From positions 1-64,000 of the forward strand of contig CAAGLB010000138.1 in NCBI GenBank assembly GCA_900770635.1: a stretch of 64,000 nucleotides of DNA. Direction: 5' to 3'. Position numbers and translations under genes: made by a program. The DNA is from an uncultured Alistipes sp. (GTDB taxonomy: Bacteria > Bacteroidota > Bacteroidia > Bacteroidales > Rikenellaceae). Shown one piece after another: positions 24,963 through 33,231 of the stretch (its first letter is position 1; every line of letters begins with the position of its first letter). The notes below the pieces were generated by a model. The model was given only the letters and a program-made list of their open reading frames with translations. It was not told the DNA's origin and searched no databases.

Positions 24963-24969
24963 TCAAATC

Positions 24970-26163
24970 ATGCGCACACTATTATCCGTCATACTTAGCC
25001 TTATTGCCACACTAACAACGCTTAGTGCCCAGCAGTGTGGCCTAACATTCGAGCCAACGATCATAGATTTTGGCCATATCGACGAGGATGGCGGCATAGC
25101 AACACGCTCATTCCGAGCAACAAACATCACCAAGGAGAGCATCACGATAAAGGAGTTAGTGTCGACATGCGACTGCACCGTAGCTCAATACAACAACATC
25201 GTCATCGAGCCCAACCAAAGTTTCGAGTTCAAGGTGTCGTACAACCCGATGAACCGCCCAGGGCGCTTCGACCGCCCACTATACGTATTAGTAGAGGGCA
25301 GCAACGAGATATTAGAGCTCAATGTTCGAGGCTATGTCGACGCTCGTGAGCGCAGCATCGAGGAGCGATACTACAACATGGACAACGACTTATATGTCGA
25401 GAGCACCTTTGCCCCATTCTCCTATCTCGAGCATGGCAAACGTTACGAGGAGCGCATAGACATCTACAACAACTCATCACGCACCATGCGACTACGCATC
25501 GAGTCGTACGCCACAAAGTCGGGACTGCTCAGGATAGAGCATCCTAAAACTATTGAGTCTGAGAGTCATGGCGACATAGTTTTTATTTATGAGCTTCCTG
25601 CCGACAGCCACGTCTATGGCGATGTTGACGACGACTTAGCAGTATATGTAAATGGTAAACGTTGCGGCATACTGCTCACGGCACATGGCATTGCGGTAGA
25701 TAATTTCGATGATTACGACGATATTTTGTCGCCAAGAGCCGAATATTCGAAAAAAGTTATTAATTTTGGTGATGTAAATGCCAACTTAATGCCACTAAGT
25801 GCTACGCTGACGATAACAAATAGGGGCGAAGCACCCCTCTTTGTGCGTGATGTAAGGTGCAACGAGGCGTGGGCCATAAAGCATAACATAAGGCCAGGCG
25901 ACGAGATTGGGGCGGGCGAAACCAAAGTTTACGACGTGCAGCTCGACTTAGGCAAAGAGTACATGCCCCTCACCAACCCAGGCACCGCAGCACTGCTAAG
26001 TGGCAATGTGGCTAAGGGCAAGCCCTTTAACGCAAGGATAGCGATAACGACTTCCGACGCTATTGTGCCCTACCAGACAATTACGATTAAGGCGCAATAC
26101 CACAGCCCGAAACAAGACATCAAGGTGTCGGGCAAACAGAAGAATAGGACAAAACGCAAATAG
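24970..26163 (+). CDS. Exported DUF1573 protein
   Basis: 397 residues with a signal peptide (ending TLSAQQ). Two Ig-like (ASH/MSP-type) DUF1573 domains are visible: ~22-115 (FEPTIIDFGHIDEDGG ... CDCTVAQYN) and ~252-345 (KKVINFGDVNANLM ... LTITNRGEAPLF). The first carries the family's CDC motif. The C-terminus is Lys/Arg-rich (KQKNRTKRK). The function is unknown; the family is abundant in gut Bacteroidetes. It reads into nfnA 22 bp later. Confidence 0.88.
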   Translation: MRTLLSVILSLIATLTTLSAQQCGLTFEPTIIDFGHIDEDGGIATRSFRATNITKESITIKELVSTCDCTVAQYNNIVIEPNQSFEFKVSYNPMNRPGRFDRPLYVLVEGSNEILELNVRGYVDARERSIEERYYNMDNDLYVESTFAPFSYLEHGKRYEERIDIYNNSSRTMRLRIESYATKSGLLRIEHPKTIESESHGDIVFIYELPADSHVYGDVDDDLAVYVNGKRCGILLTAHGIAVDNFDDYDDILSPRAEYSKKVINFGDVNANLMPLSATLTITNRGEAPLFVRDVRCNEAWAIKHNIRPGDEIGAGETKVYDVQLDLGKEYMPLTNPGTAALLSGNVAKGKPFNARIAITTSDAIVPYQTITIKAQYHSPKQDIKVSGKQKNRTKRK

Positions 26164-26185
26164 ATATTAACTTAAAACTTACACC

Positions 26186-27049
26186 ATGTTTAAGATTGTT
26201 GAAAAACGCCAGCTCTCGACAAACATCTTCGAGATGAAGATTGCAGCTGAGCGTGTAGCACGTGTTGCGCTTCCAGGCCAGTTTGTCATCGTGCGTGCCG
26301 ACGAGGGTGGCGAGCGAGTACCCCTCACCATCGCTGACTACGATGTCGAGCGAGGCACAGTAACCATCGTTACTCAGACCATTGGTCACTCTACAAAGAA
26401 GATATGTTCGATGGAGGTTGGCGACTCATTGGCCGACTTTGCAGGTCCTCTTGGCCGCCCATCAGAGTTTGTACACATGCCAGCCGACGAGCTCAAAAAT
26501 CGCAAGTACTTGTTCGTAGCTGGTGGCGTGGGCACTGCTCCTGTATATCCACAGGTTAAGTGGTTGCACCAGCATGGCGTTACTGCAGATGTTATCATAG
26601 GCGCAAAATGCAAAGATTTGCTTATCTACATCGACGAGATGAAGAAGGTGGGCAACGTACACATCGCAACTGACGACGGCTCAGAGGGTTATCACGGTAT
26701 GGTAACAGGCCTCATGAAGGAGCTTGTTGAGGTTGAAGGTCGCAAGTACGACGAGTGCGTATGTATCGGCCCAATGATCATGATGAAGTTTGTTTGCCTA
26801 ACAACCAAGCCTTGGGAGTTGCAGACCACAGTGTCGCTCAACGCCCTCATGGTTGATGGCACAGGTATGTGTGGCGCTTGCCGAGTGTCGGTAGGTGGCA
26901 AGACATTGTTTACATGTGTTGATGGCCCAGAGTTCGACGGCCATAAGGTAGACTTCGACGAGGCAATACGTCGTCAGGGTATGTATAAGAATCAGGAGAG
27001 AAACGCAGAGGAGAATCACCAACATAAATGTAACTGCTATGGCAAATAA
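26186..27049 (+). CDS. nfnA: NADH-dependent ferredoxin:NADP+ oxidoreductase, small subunit (NfnA-like)
   Basis: 287 residues of the ferredoxin-NADP reductase fold. The FAD domain (~1-95, with RVPLTIADYD) precedes an NAD-binding domain (VAGGVGTAPVYPQVKWL) and a C-terminal [2Fe-2S] cysteine set (GTGMCGACRVSV ... FTCVDGPEFDGH). Such proteins were once called sulfide dehydrogenase subunit beta. Paired with NfnB it forms an electron-bifurcating transhydrogenase linking NADH, NADPH and ferredoxin. Its 3' end overlaps nfnB by 11 bp. Confidence 0.88.
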   Translation: MFKIVEKRQLSTNIFEMKIAAERVARVALPGQFVIVRADEGGERVPLTIADYDVERGTVTIVTQTIGHSTKKICSMEVGDSLADFAGPLGRPSEFVHMPADELKNRKYLFVAGGVGTAPVYPQVKWLHQHGVTADVIIGAKCKDLLIYIDEMKKVGNVHIATDDGSEGYHGMVTGLMKELVEVEGRKYDECVCIGPMIMMKFVCLTTKPWELQTTVSLNALMVDGTGMCGACRVSVGGKTLFTCVDGPEFDGHKVDFDEAIRRQGMYKNQERNAEENHQHKCNCYGK

Positions 27050-28430
27050 GATACCACGTGTCGCTGTACGCGAACAAGATCCAAAGGTGCGTGCTACCAA
27101 CTTCGAGGAGGTATGCTACGGCTACAATGCCGAGGAGGCAGCATTGGAGGCTACACGATGCCTAAACTGTAAGAATCCACGTTGCGTGGCTGCATGCCCC
27201 GTAAACATCAATATCCCTACATTCATCCACCACATCACTGAGGGCGACCTACGTGCCGCTGCCGACACCATTCATGCCGACAGCTCACTACCATCAATCT
27301 GTGGTCGTGTATGTCCTCAGGAGTCGCAGTGCGAGGGCTCATGTGTTCTTGGCATCAAGGGCGAGGCTGTGGCCATCGGTAAGCTCGAGCGCTATGTTGG
27401 CGACTGGGCATTGGAGCACTCGGCAGAGGTTGAGAGCGTAGCCATCGAGCCTAATGGCAAGCGTGTAGCTGTTGTAGGTAGTGGCCCTGCGGGCTTGGCA
27501 TGTGCTTCGGACCTTGCTAAGTTGGGCTACGAGGTACACGTATTCGAGGCATTACACCGCCTTGGTGGCGTGTTGTCATACGGCATTCCTGAGTTCCGCT
27601 TGCCTAAGGATAGAGTTGTTGCTCGCGAGATTAACGAGGTTAAGAAGCTCGGCGTTAAGTTCGAGACCGACGTTATCGTAGGTCGCACCATGACCATTGA
27701 CTCACTCCTCGACGAGGAGGGCTTCGACGCAGTATTCGTAGGCTCGGGCGCTGGTCTTCCACGCTTCATGGGCATCGAGGGCGAGAACCTCAATGGCGTG
27801 TTGTCGGCTAACGAGTTCCTCACACGTGTTAACCTCATGGGTGCTTGGGATCCTAAGCATAACGACACCCCTGTATATGTTGGCCGCAAGGTTGTTGTTG
27901 TCGGTGGTGGTAACGTTGCTATGGACGCTGTGCGTACTGCTAAGCGTCTTGGTGCTGAGTCAGTTATCGTATATCGTCGTGGCGAGGCTGAGCTTCCAGC
28001 ACGTAAGGAGGAGGTGCACCACGCCAAGGAGGAGGGCATCGAGTTCCGCATGCTCACCAACCCTACATCGATCCTCGGCACTGAGGATGGCTGGGTTAAG
28101 GGCATCAACTGCGTAGAGATGGAGCTTGGCGAGCCTGATGCATCGGGCCGTCGCTCACCACAGGAGAAGGCGGGTTCAGACTTCGTCATTGACTGCGACG
28201 TAGTAATCATGGCTCTCGGCACATCGCCTAACCCACTTATCGCCTCAACAACAGGTGGTTTGAACATCAACCGTCGTGGCTGCATCGAGGCTGACGAGGT
28301 GGGCACAACATCACGCCCAGGCGTGTTTGCTGGTGGCGACGCCGTGACAGGTGCAGCAACCGTAATCTTGGCTATGGGTGCTGGTCGCAAGGCAGCTAAG
28401 GCTATCGACGAGTATATCAAGAGCAAGTAG
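27039..28430 (+). CDS. nfnB: NADPH-binding large subunit (NfnB / GltD-like)
   Basis: 463 residues. The N-terminal ferredoxin-like domain carries two Cys clusters (CLNCKNPRCVAACP and CGRVCPQESQCEGSC) for [4Fe-4S] centres. It is followed by FAD (VVGSGPAGLACASDL, ~145-160) and NADPH (VVVGGGNVAMDA, ~286-297) dinucleotide-binding folds. Annotation pipelines often call it homotetrameric glutamate synthase GltA or GltD. The tight overlap with nfnA and absence of a glutamate-synthase large subunit favour NfnB. It ends before a long terminator. Confidence 0.88.
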   Translation: MANKIPRVAVREQDPKVRATNFEEVCYGYNAEEAALEATRCLNCKNPRCVAACPVNINIPTFIHHITEGDLRAAADTIHADSSLPSICGRVCPQESQCEGSCVLGIKGEAVAIGKLERYVGDWALEHSAEVESVAIEPNGKRVAVVGSGPAGLACASDLAKLGYEVHVFEALHRLGGVLSYGIPEFRLPKDRVVAREINEVKKLGVKFETDVIVGRTMTIDSLLDEEGFDAVFVGSGAGLPRFMGIEGENLNGVLSANEFLTRVNLMGAWDPKHNDTPVYVGRKVVVVGGGNVAMDAVRTAKRLGAESVIVYRRGEAELPARKEEVHHAKEEGIEFRMLTNPTSILGTEDGWVKGINCVEMELGEPDASGRRSPQEKAGSDFVIDCDVVIMALGTSPNPLIASTTGGLNINRRGCIEADEVGTTSRPGVFAGGDAVTGAATVILAMGAGRKAAKAIDEYIKSK

Positions 28431-28451
28431 AGATAAGCTCTAACGCATAGA

Positions 28452-28520
28452 TTTAGGGAGCGTAAAAGGTTTTGGGAGCTAATGTCCCCGAACTTTTTAC
28501 CCTCCCTAAACTCTTTTTTT
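28452..28520 (+). terminator. Terminator of the nfnAB unit
   Basis: A long interrupted stem: TTTAGGGAG...AAAAGGTT pairs with AACTTTTT...CTCCCTAAA, followed by CTCTTTTTTT. It is 22 bp past the nfnB stop. Confidence 0.8.
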
Positions 28521-28530
28521 AGGGTTTCTC

Positions 28531-28561
28531 TTTGCTGTTTAATAATTTATACATATCTTTG
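28531..28561 (+). promoter_or_regulatory. Promoter of rplS
   Basis: TTTG (28531-28534) and TATCTTTG (28554-28561) are spaced by 19 bp. The predicted transcription start is 28566-28568, about 155 nt before the rplS ATG. Confidence 0.8.
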
Positions 28562-28563
28562 CA

Positions 28564-28722
28564 GCCCGTATCAACCTCTTATACTGGGCAAAGGCGCAAG
28601 GGCGTAGGCTTATAACTATGGTTTTAGGCCGAGGCGTCGGGATTAATATCGAAGGTGATATTATGGTAGTGCCATTGCAGCGATAATGTTGAGCGATAAC
28701 CATTTAACAATTTGTTGCAACA
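28564..28722 (+). promoter_or_regulatory. Long structured 5' leader of rplS (candidate L19 autoregulatory RNA)
   Basis: Roughly 155 nt of untranslated leader, long for this genome. It contains hairpins GCCCGTAT...ATACTGGGC (28564-28589) and TAATATC-GAAGGT-GATATTA (28644-28663), plus GC-rich purine stretches between them. No ORF covers it. Ribosomal-protein leaders that bind their own product are common; whether this one does is inference. Confidence 0.5.
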
Positions 28723-29100
28723 ATGAACAAAGATGCATTGATCAGACTCGTGAACGAGCAGATGTGGACTAAGGGCGAGCAGGACGTACCTCAGTTTGGC
28801 GCAGGTGATACTATCACCGTAACTTACCGTATCGTAGAGGGTAACAAGGAGCGTTTGCAGAGCTTCCGTGGCGTAGTAATCCAGATTAAGGGTTCTGGCC
28901 GTACTAAGATGTTTACTATCCGTAAGGTTTCTAACGGCGTAGGCGTTGAGCGTATCTTCCCTCTTTACTCACCACACATCGACCACATCGAGGTTAACAA
29001 GTACGGTGTTGTACGTCGCAAGCGTATCTACTACCTCCGTGACCTCACAGGTAAGAAGGCTCGTATCAAGGAGCGTCGCATCGTTAAGAAGGCTGAGTAA
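28723..29100 (+). CDS. rplS: 50S ribosomal protein L19
   Basis: 125 residues, typical L19. Visible motifs are GDTITVTYRIVEGNKERLQSF, FRGVVIQIKGSG, TIRKVSNGVGVERIFPLYSP and RRKRIYYLRDLTGKKARIKE. L19 sits at the 30S-50S interface. It is a single gene with a long leader and its own terminator. Confidence 0.98.
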   Translation: MNKDALIRLVNEQMWTKGEQDVPQFGAGDTITVTYRIVEGNKERLQSFRGVVIQIKGSGRTKMFTIRKVSNGVGVERIFPLYSPHIDHIEVNKYGVVRRKRIYYLRDLTGKKARIKERRIVKKAE

Positions 29101-29122
29101 TTCGCCTCTTAACCCCAAAGAC

Positions 29123-29156
29123 AAAGGCTACCCACAGGGTGGCCTTTTCTTTTTTA
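29123..29156 (+). terminator. Terminator of rplS
   Basis: The stem AAAGGCTACCC/GGGTGGCCTTTT with an ACA loop is followed by CTTTTTTAG, 22 bp after the rplS stop. Confidence 0.8.
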
Positions 29157-29167
29157 GTTTTTTTGTG

Positions 29168-29175
29168 TATCTTTG
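29168..29175 (+). promoter_or_regulatory. -7 promoter element of lpxB
   Basis: TATCTTTG, 19 bp before the lpxB ATG. The leader would be ~12-15 nt. Confidence 0.7.
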
Positions 29176-29194
29176 CCTTTAAAAGAGTAACACT

Positions 29195-30322
29195 ATGAGA
29201 TACTACGTTATTGCTGGCGAGCCCTCGGGCGATTTGCATGGCGGCAAGCTCATGCGTGGCATAGCTAAGGAGGATGCCGAGGCCGAATTCCGCTTCTGCG
29301 GCGGCGATATGATGGCACACACTGGTGGCGAGCACAACATGCTCTACCACTACACCCAGATGTCGTTCTTCGGCTTTGTGCAGGTAGCAAAAAACCTACG
29401 CACGATATTCGAGCAGATGGACAACGTCAAGGCAGACATCGAACGTTTCCAGCCCGACGTCATCATCTTGATAGATTACCCCGCCTTCAACCTACGCATT
29501 GCCAAGTGGGCAAAGAGCCGAGGCATCAAGGTCTATTACTACATAGCACCCAAGGTGTGGGCATGGAAGGAGCGCAGGGTGAAGAGCCTACGCAAGTATG
29601 TCGACCGCCTATATACCATCTTCCCGTTCGAAACGGAGTACTTCCGAGGTCATGGCATCGAGCCAATCTTCTGCGGCAACCCTCTGGTTGATGACATCAC
29701 CGAGCGCAGAGCAACCTTTGCCTCACGTGATAAATTCTTATCTGACAACAACTTAGAAGACAAGCCTATTGTTGCGCTATTGGCTGGAAGCAGAGTGTCG
29801 GAGATTAACGCCAACCTATCGGACATGGTGGCCATTGCTCGCCGCTTCCCCGAATATCAGTTTGTTGTGACCGCTGTTAAGTGGATTGATATAGCTATAT
29901 ACGAGAAGATTACCGAGGGTGCTACAAACGTAAAGATTGTCGTTGACCGCACACAGGAGAGCCTCGCAATGGCCGACGCAGCCATCGTATGCTCGGGCAC
30001 AGCGACACTCGAAACAGCACTCATGCGCATCCCCGAGGTTGTGCTCTACCATGTACCTTGGCTCTATGAGAAGCTAAAACCCTACTTCCTGCGTATTCCC
30101 TACATCTCGCTCGTTAACATCAACCTCGGGCGTGAGGCTGTGCGTGAGCTTGTCAAGGCAAGGCCCAACATCGACGAGGCCGAGGAGGAGCTACGCTCGA
30201 TACTCCCTAGTGGCAGCAAGCGTGAGCGCATGCTTGCTGACTTTGAGGAGCTTAGCACGATGATTGGTGGCGAGGGTGCGAGTGACAGATTTGCCCAAGA
30301 TATTGTTAAAACACTGCGATAG
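29195..30322 (+). CDS. lpxB: Lipid-A-disaccharide synthase
   Basis: 375 residues of the GT19 family. It begins YVIAGEPSGDLHGGKLMRGI and contains GFVQVAKNL, YYIAPKVWAWKERRVKSL, FCGNPLVDD and CSGTATLETAL. It joins UDP-diacylglucosamine and lipid X at the inner membrane's cytoplasmic face to form the lipid A disaccharide, so the host is diderm. The stop directly abuts the ATG of the next gene, so the two are translationally coupled. Confidence 0.97.
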   Translation: MRYYVIAGEPSGDLHGGKLMRGIAKEDAEAEFRFCGGDMMAHTGGEHNMLYHYTQMSFFGFVQVAKNLRTIFEQMDNVKADIERFQPDVIILIDYPAFNLRIAKWAKSRGIKVYYYIAPKVWAWKERRVKSLRKYVDRLYTIFPFETEYFRGHGIEPIFCGNPLVDDITERRATFASRDKFLSDNNLEDKPIVALLAGSRVSEINANLSDMVAIARRFPEYQFVVTAVKWIDIAIYEKITEGATNVKIVVDRTQESLAMADAAIVCSGTATLETALMRIPEVVLYHVPWLYEKLKPYFLRIPYISLVNINLGREAVRELVKARPNIDEAEEELRSILPSGSKRERMLADFEELSTMIGGEGASDRFAQDIVKTLR

Positions 30323-30898
30323 ATGAAACTTATAAACGTAATAAACAGCTATGGCGAGGCAGCCACAAAGCCACGCTTTCACCTCAAGGCCGACACTGCG
30401 CTTCTGCGCAACAACGACGCCTTCTACATCCCCGACAACATGGGCCGCATCGTTGCCGAGCCACACATAGTACTCAAAGTTGGACGACTTGCCAAGTGCA
30501 TAAGCGAGCGCTTTGCCCCACGTCTTGTGGATGCAGTCATGGGCGGCGTGTCGTTTACGGCCATCGACCGCCTCGAGGAGCTACGCTCGAAGGGACTACC
30601 CTGGGACGAGGCTATTGGCTTCGACCACTCGTCGGCCTTGTCGCTCGAGTCATTAGGGCGTGATGCTATGTTGGAGGGTGCAACGTTTCTTATCAACGAC
30701 GTGGATGTTTGTCACCTATCTATCAGCGACATGTGCTTCACACCCGACAGAATCATAAGCCACCTATCTGAGAATATGACCTTGCGCATCGGCGATCTCA
30801 TATATCTCGGCTCGCCACAGCAGTTAGACATCAAGGCTGGTGACAACCTAAAACTAAGGATTGGCGATAGACTACTGCTCAACTTCGATATAAAGTAA
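30323..30898 (+). CDS. Fumarylacetoacetate hydrolase-like protein
   Basis: 191 residues. Features of the FAH fold are visible: KADTALLRNNDAFYIPDN near the N-terminus and the C-terminal MTLRIGDLIYLGSPQQLDIKAGDNLKLRIGDRLL, which matches the GDLI.TG.P......GD segment. The metal-binding EXE triad expected in FAH hydrolases is not obvious, and the protein is shorter than typical members (~200-280), so catalysis is uncertain. It is coupled directly to lpxB, but no link to lipid A synthesis is known. Confidence 0.62.
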   Translation: MKLINVINSYGEAATKPRFHLKADTALLRNNDAFYIPDNMGRIVAEPHIVLKVGRLAKCISERFAPRLVDAVMGGVSFTAIDRLEELRSKGLPWDEAIGFDHSSALSLESLGRDAMLEGATFLINDVDVCHLSISDMCFTPDRIISHLSENMTLRIGDLIYLGSPQQLDIKAGDNLKLRIGDRLLLNFDIK

Positions 30899-30907
30899 GG
30901 TAAACAC

Positions 30908-30948
30908 AAAAAAATATGGGTTGCTCAGTTGAGCAACCCATATTTTTG
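30908..30948. terminator. Bidirectional terminator FAH-like / lipoprotein A
   Basis: The perfect stem ATATGGGTTGCTC/GAGCAACCCATAT with AGTT loop is flanked by A and T runs. It lies between convergent genes. Confidence 0.9.
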
Positions 30949-30963
30949 TATTATTGGTTAATC

Positions 30964-33018
30964 TTAGTGCTTTGCAAAGATCTGGTCAGCAGCAGGAACC
31001 TGAGCCTCAAACTCGAAAGTCTGCTGTGAGTACTTAGCATTGCGCTTTACCTTCTTTGCGAAGAGAGGCTTTGCAGAGAGCTCTGGACCACTATTATCGC
31101 CGTTCCACCACTTAGCGAAGTCCTCAGGGTTAGTGCGAGCGCCATCATAAGATGTGCGAACCTCGAACTGATGAATATCGCTGTACTGACCCTCGCTGTC
31201 GATAACCATAGAGGCAATGATGTAGAAGCTGTCGTTAGCAAGGATTGAGTAAGACTTGTCAAGGTTCATTGAACCATACTGGTCGATAGCCCATACAAGA
31301 CCATCGCGGTACTGCTTATCGTTATACAAGTCGTTACGGCCTGTCCAGTTGTAGATATTTGAGTAGAATGACTGCCACTCACCCTCGATGTGGTACTCCA
31401 AAGGCAAGATGAATGTGCCTGAGTAGTAGTCGCCACCGAAGAACTCCCAACCTGGAAGCTCAGCGAGGTCCTCAGCTGCATAGTAACCGTTGTCTACGTA
31501 CGCGATAGTAGCATTACCTGCATCGGTAGACTTTGTAGTGAATGGGCAAGTGAAGATCTGCGTTGTTGTTGCAATACCACCACGTGAACCAAATGCGTAG
31601 AGGATATATTCGGTACCACCCTCAAGGCCGATAACGTTCTGCTCGTAGTTACCCTGGATAAACTCGTAATCGAGGTTCTCGAGCAAGTACTGCTGACGCT
31701 CAGCATCTGTGTTACCATAAGTAGCCCAATCTGAAGCCTTCTCCCAACCAGCGATATAGTAATCGTTGTTTGTAGTTGTGAAGCTGATGTATGCAGTCTG
31801 TACAGTAATCTTAGATACAGAAGGTGTAATCACGTTGTCGGACATAGGCACGCTACCAGTCTCAATCTTAACAATCTTAGGCTCTGAGCAGCAAAGACCA
31901 TTCTCCTCCATTGCGAATGCGAAGAGGTAGTAAGTGTGGTTAGCCAAAAGCTCGAAGTCGAACTTGCTACGTGGAGTACCATCCTCGTATGTACCCTGGC
32001 AGTTGTAGTAGTCACGGATTGTCTGACCATTCATATTGCCATTGAACATCATATCCTGTACGGCGAATGACCAGTAGAACTCTGCTACGTCACCCTCGTC
32101 CTTGAGGAAGTCGAATGTCTCGAGATAGTCATCAACCATAAGGCCGTTAAGCATGTCGAAGTAGTATGCACCCTCGAAGCCGTTAGGAGTAACGTCTACA
32201 GATACAACGCAACCATCAACACTATACTCAACGTTGAAGTCTGCTGCAACCTTCTCTGGAGACTTGGTGTATATCTCATGGAATGTTACCTCTGAAAGAA
32301 GAGCACCTGACTCATAGTCGATATAGTAGCAGTAGAATGTGTAAGGGATACCTGCAGCACCCTTACCTGGATTGATACCACGCTGATCGCCAATCTTTGA
32401 ACGAGTCTGCATAACCTGAACTGCAGACTGGCCATAGAACTGACCCAACCAACCGAAGTAAGCAACATCATCCTCGTAGAAATCCTCACCAGTCTCGAAG
32501 CCTGAAGCAGCGATGTACTTTGGATCTGCAGACATCACGATGTAAGGCTGCATCTTGTTCTCTGGAATAACATCCAAAGTGTATGAGAAGTAGTCAGCTG
32601 ATTCGTTCTCAAAGGTGAAGCCAGCATTTACCTTAGCGCCCTGCTTTACAACGAACACTGCATCCTCAGCGTAGCGGTACTTAATAGTCACCAAGCACTC
32701 ACGAGCCTTGTCTGAGTTGTTAGCATCAACAGAGAATGAGAGGATACCAGAGATGCTTGTGTTAAAGTTGTTAACCCAAGACTCAGCAGCCTCAACAGAG
32801 ATCTTCTCACCAGCGTGAGCGTTCTCGATTTCGTAGATCATGGTGTAGTCGCCACCAGCCAACGAAGCCTCAACCTTGTTTGCGTTGAGCTTGATAGTTG
32901 AATCCTTCTTCACACCTGGTGTAGGATCATCATTCTGAGGATTCTCTACACAACCAACTGCGAATGTCAAGGCGAAGATAGGCAAAATTGCCACCAACAA
33001 ATTCTTGAATGTTCTCAT
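30964..33018 (-). CDS. Large modular BACON lipoprotein (family member A)
   Basis: 684 residues. The lipobox FAVGC gives Cys23, and the first mature residues (VENPQNDDPTPG) are acidic/Pro-rich, fitting surface export. A BACON-like Ig domain (~40-130) is followed by modules at ~132-265, ~268-395 and ~400-510. The third ends in LEGGTEYILYAFGSRGG, the family closing motif (GLxPxTxYxxxAFG). A C-terminal domain (~515-684) ends in a Lys-rich segment. Function unknown; no enzyme motif is visible. It is transcribed divergently from the related lipoprotein B. Confidence 0.8.
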   Translation of the reverse strand: MRTFKNLLVAILPIFALTFAVGCVENPQNDDPTPGVKKDSTIKLNANKVEASLAGGDYTMIYEIENAHAGEKISVEAAESWVNNFNTSISGILSFSVDANNSDKARECLVTIKYRYAEDAVFVVKQGAKVNAGFTFENESADYFSYTLDVIPENKMQPYIVMSADPKYIAASGFETGEDFYEDDVAYFGWLGQFYGQSAVQVMQTRSKIGDQRGINPGKGAAGIPYTFYCYYIDYESGALLSEVTFHEIYTKSPEKVAADFNVEYSVDGCVVSVDVTPNGFEGAYYFDMLNGLMVDDYLETFDFLKDEGDVAEFYWSFAVQDMMFNGNMNGQTIRDYYNCQGTYEDGTPRSKFDFELLANHTYYLFAFAMEENGLCCSEPKIVKIETGSVPMSDNVITPSVSKITVQTAYISFTTTNNDYYIAGWEKASDWATYGNTDAERQQYLLENLDYEFIQGNYEQNVIGLEGGTEYILYAFGSRGGIATTTQIFTCPFTTKSTDAGNATIAYVDNGYYAAEDLAELPGWEFFGGDYYSGTFILPLEYHIEGEWQSFYSNIYNWTGRNDLYNDKQYRDGLVWAIDQYGSMNLDKSYSILANDSFYIIASMVIDSEGQYSDIHQFEVRTSYDGARTNPEDFAKWWNGDNSGPELSAKPLFAKKVKRNAKYSQQTFEFEAQVPAADQIFAKH

Positions 33019-33102
33019 GTTAGAATTTAAAATTAGGTTATTATTAGTAAATATTTGTTTCTGTTATTTAAAAAATTAAATAAAAACTACTTCTTCAGTT
33101 GG

Positions 33103-33110
33103 CAAATATA
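33103..33110 (-). promoter_or_regulatory. -7 promoter element of lipoprotein A
   Basis: TATATTTG on the minus strand, 85 bp before the ATG at 33018. The leader would be ~80 nt. Confidence 0.6.
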
Positions 33111-33170
33111 CGAATAAATTGCAAATATTCACACCACAGCTCATCTTTTTCGCTACATATCTGCGAATAT

Positions 33171-33201
33171 TTTGATTTTGGAGATAAAAACTCTATATTT
33201 G
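33171..33201 (+). promoter_or_regulatory. Promoter of lipoprotein B
   Basis: TTTG (33171-33174) and TATATTTG (33194-33201) are spaced by 19 bp. The ATG is 30 bp downstream at 33232. Confidence 0.7.
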
Positions 33202-33231
33202 CAAAATAGACAACTATAAAAAAACATACCT

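Noticed and set aside
27527..28426. 299-codon ORF on the minus strand
   Set aside because: It is antisense to nfnB, whose FAD, NADPH and Cys motifs are intact. The antisense product is Ser/Pro/Thr-rich and unlike any protein.
27039..28430. Assimilatory glutamate synthase small subunit
   Set aside because: No large glutamate synthase subunit is present, and the tight overlap with a ferredoxin-NADP reductase-like gene fits the Nfn pair better.
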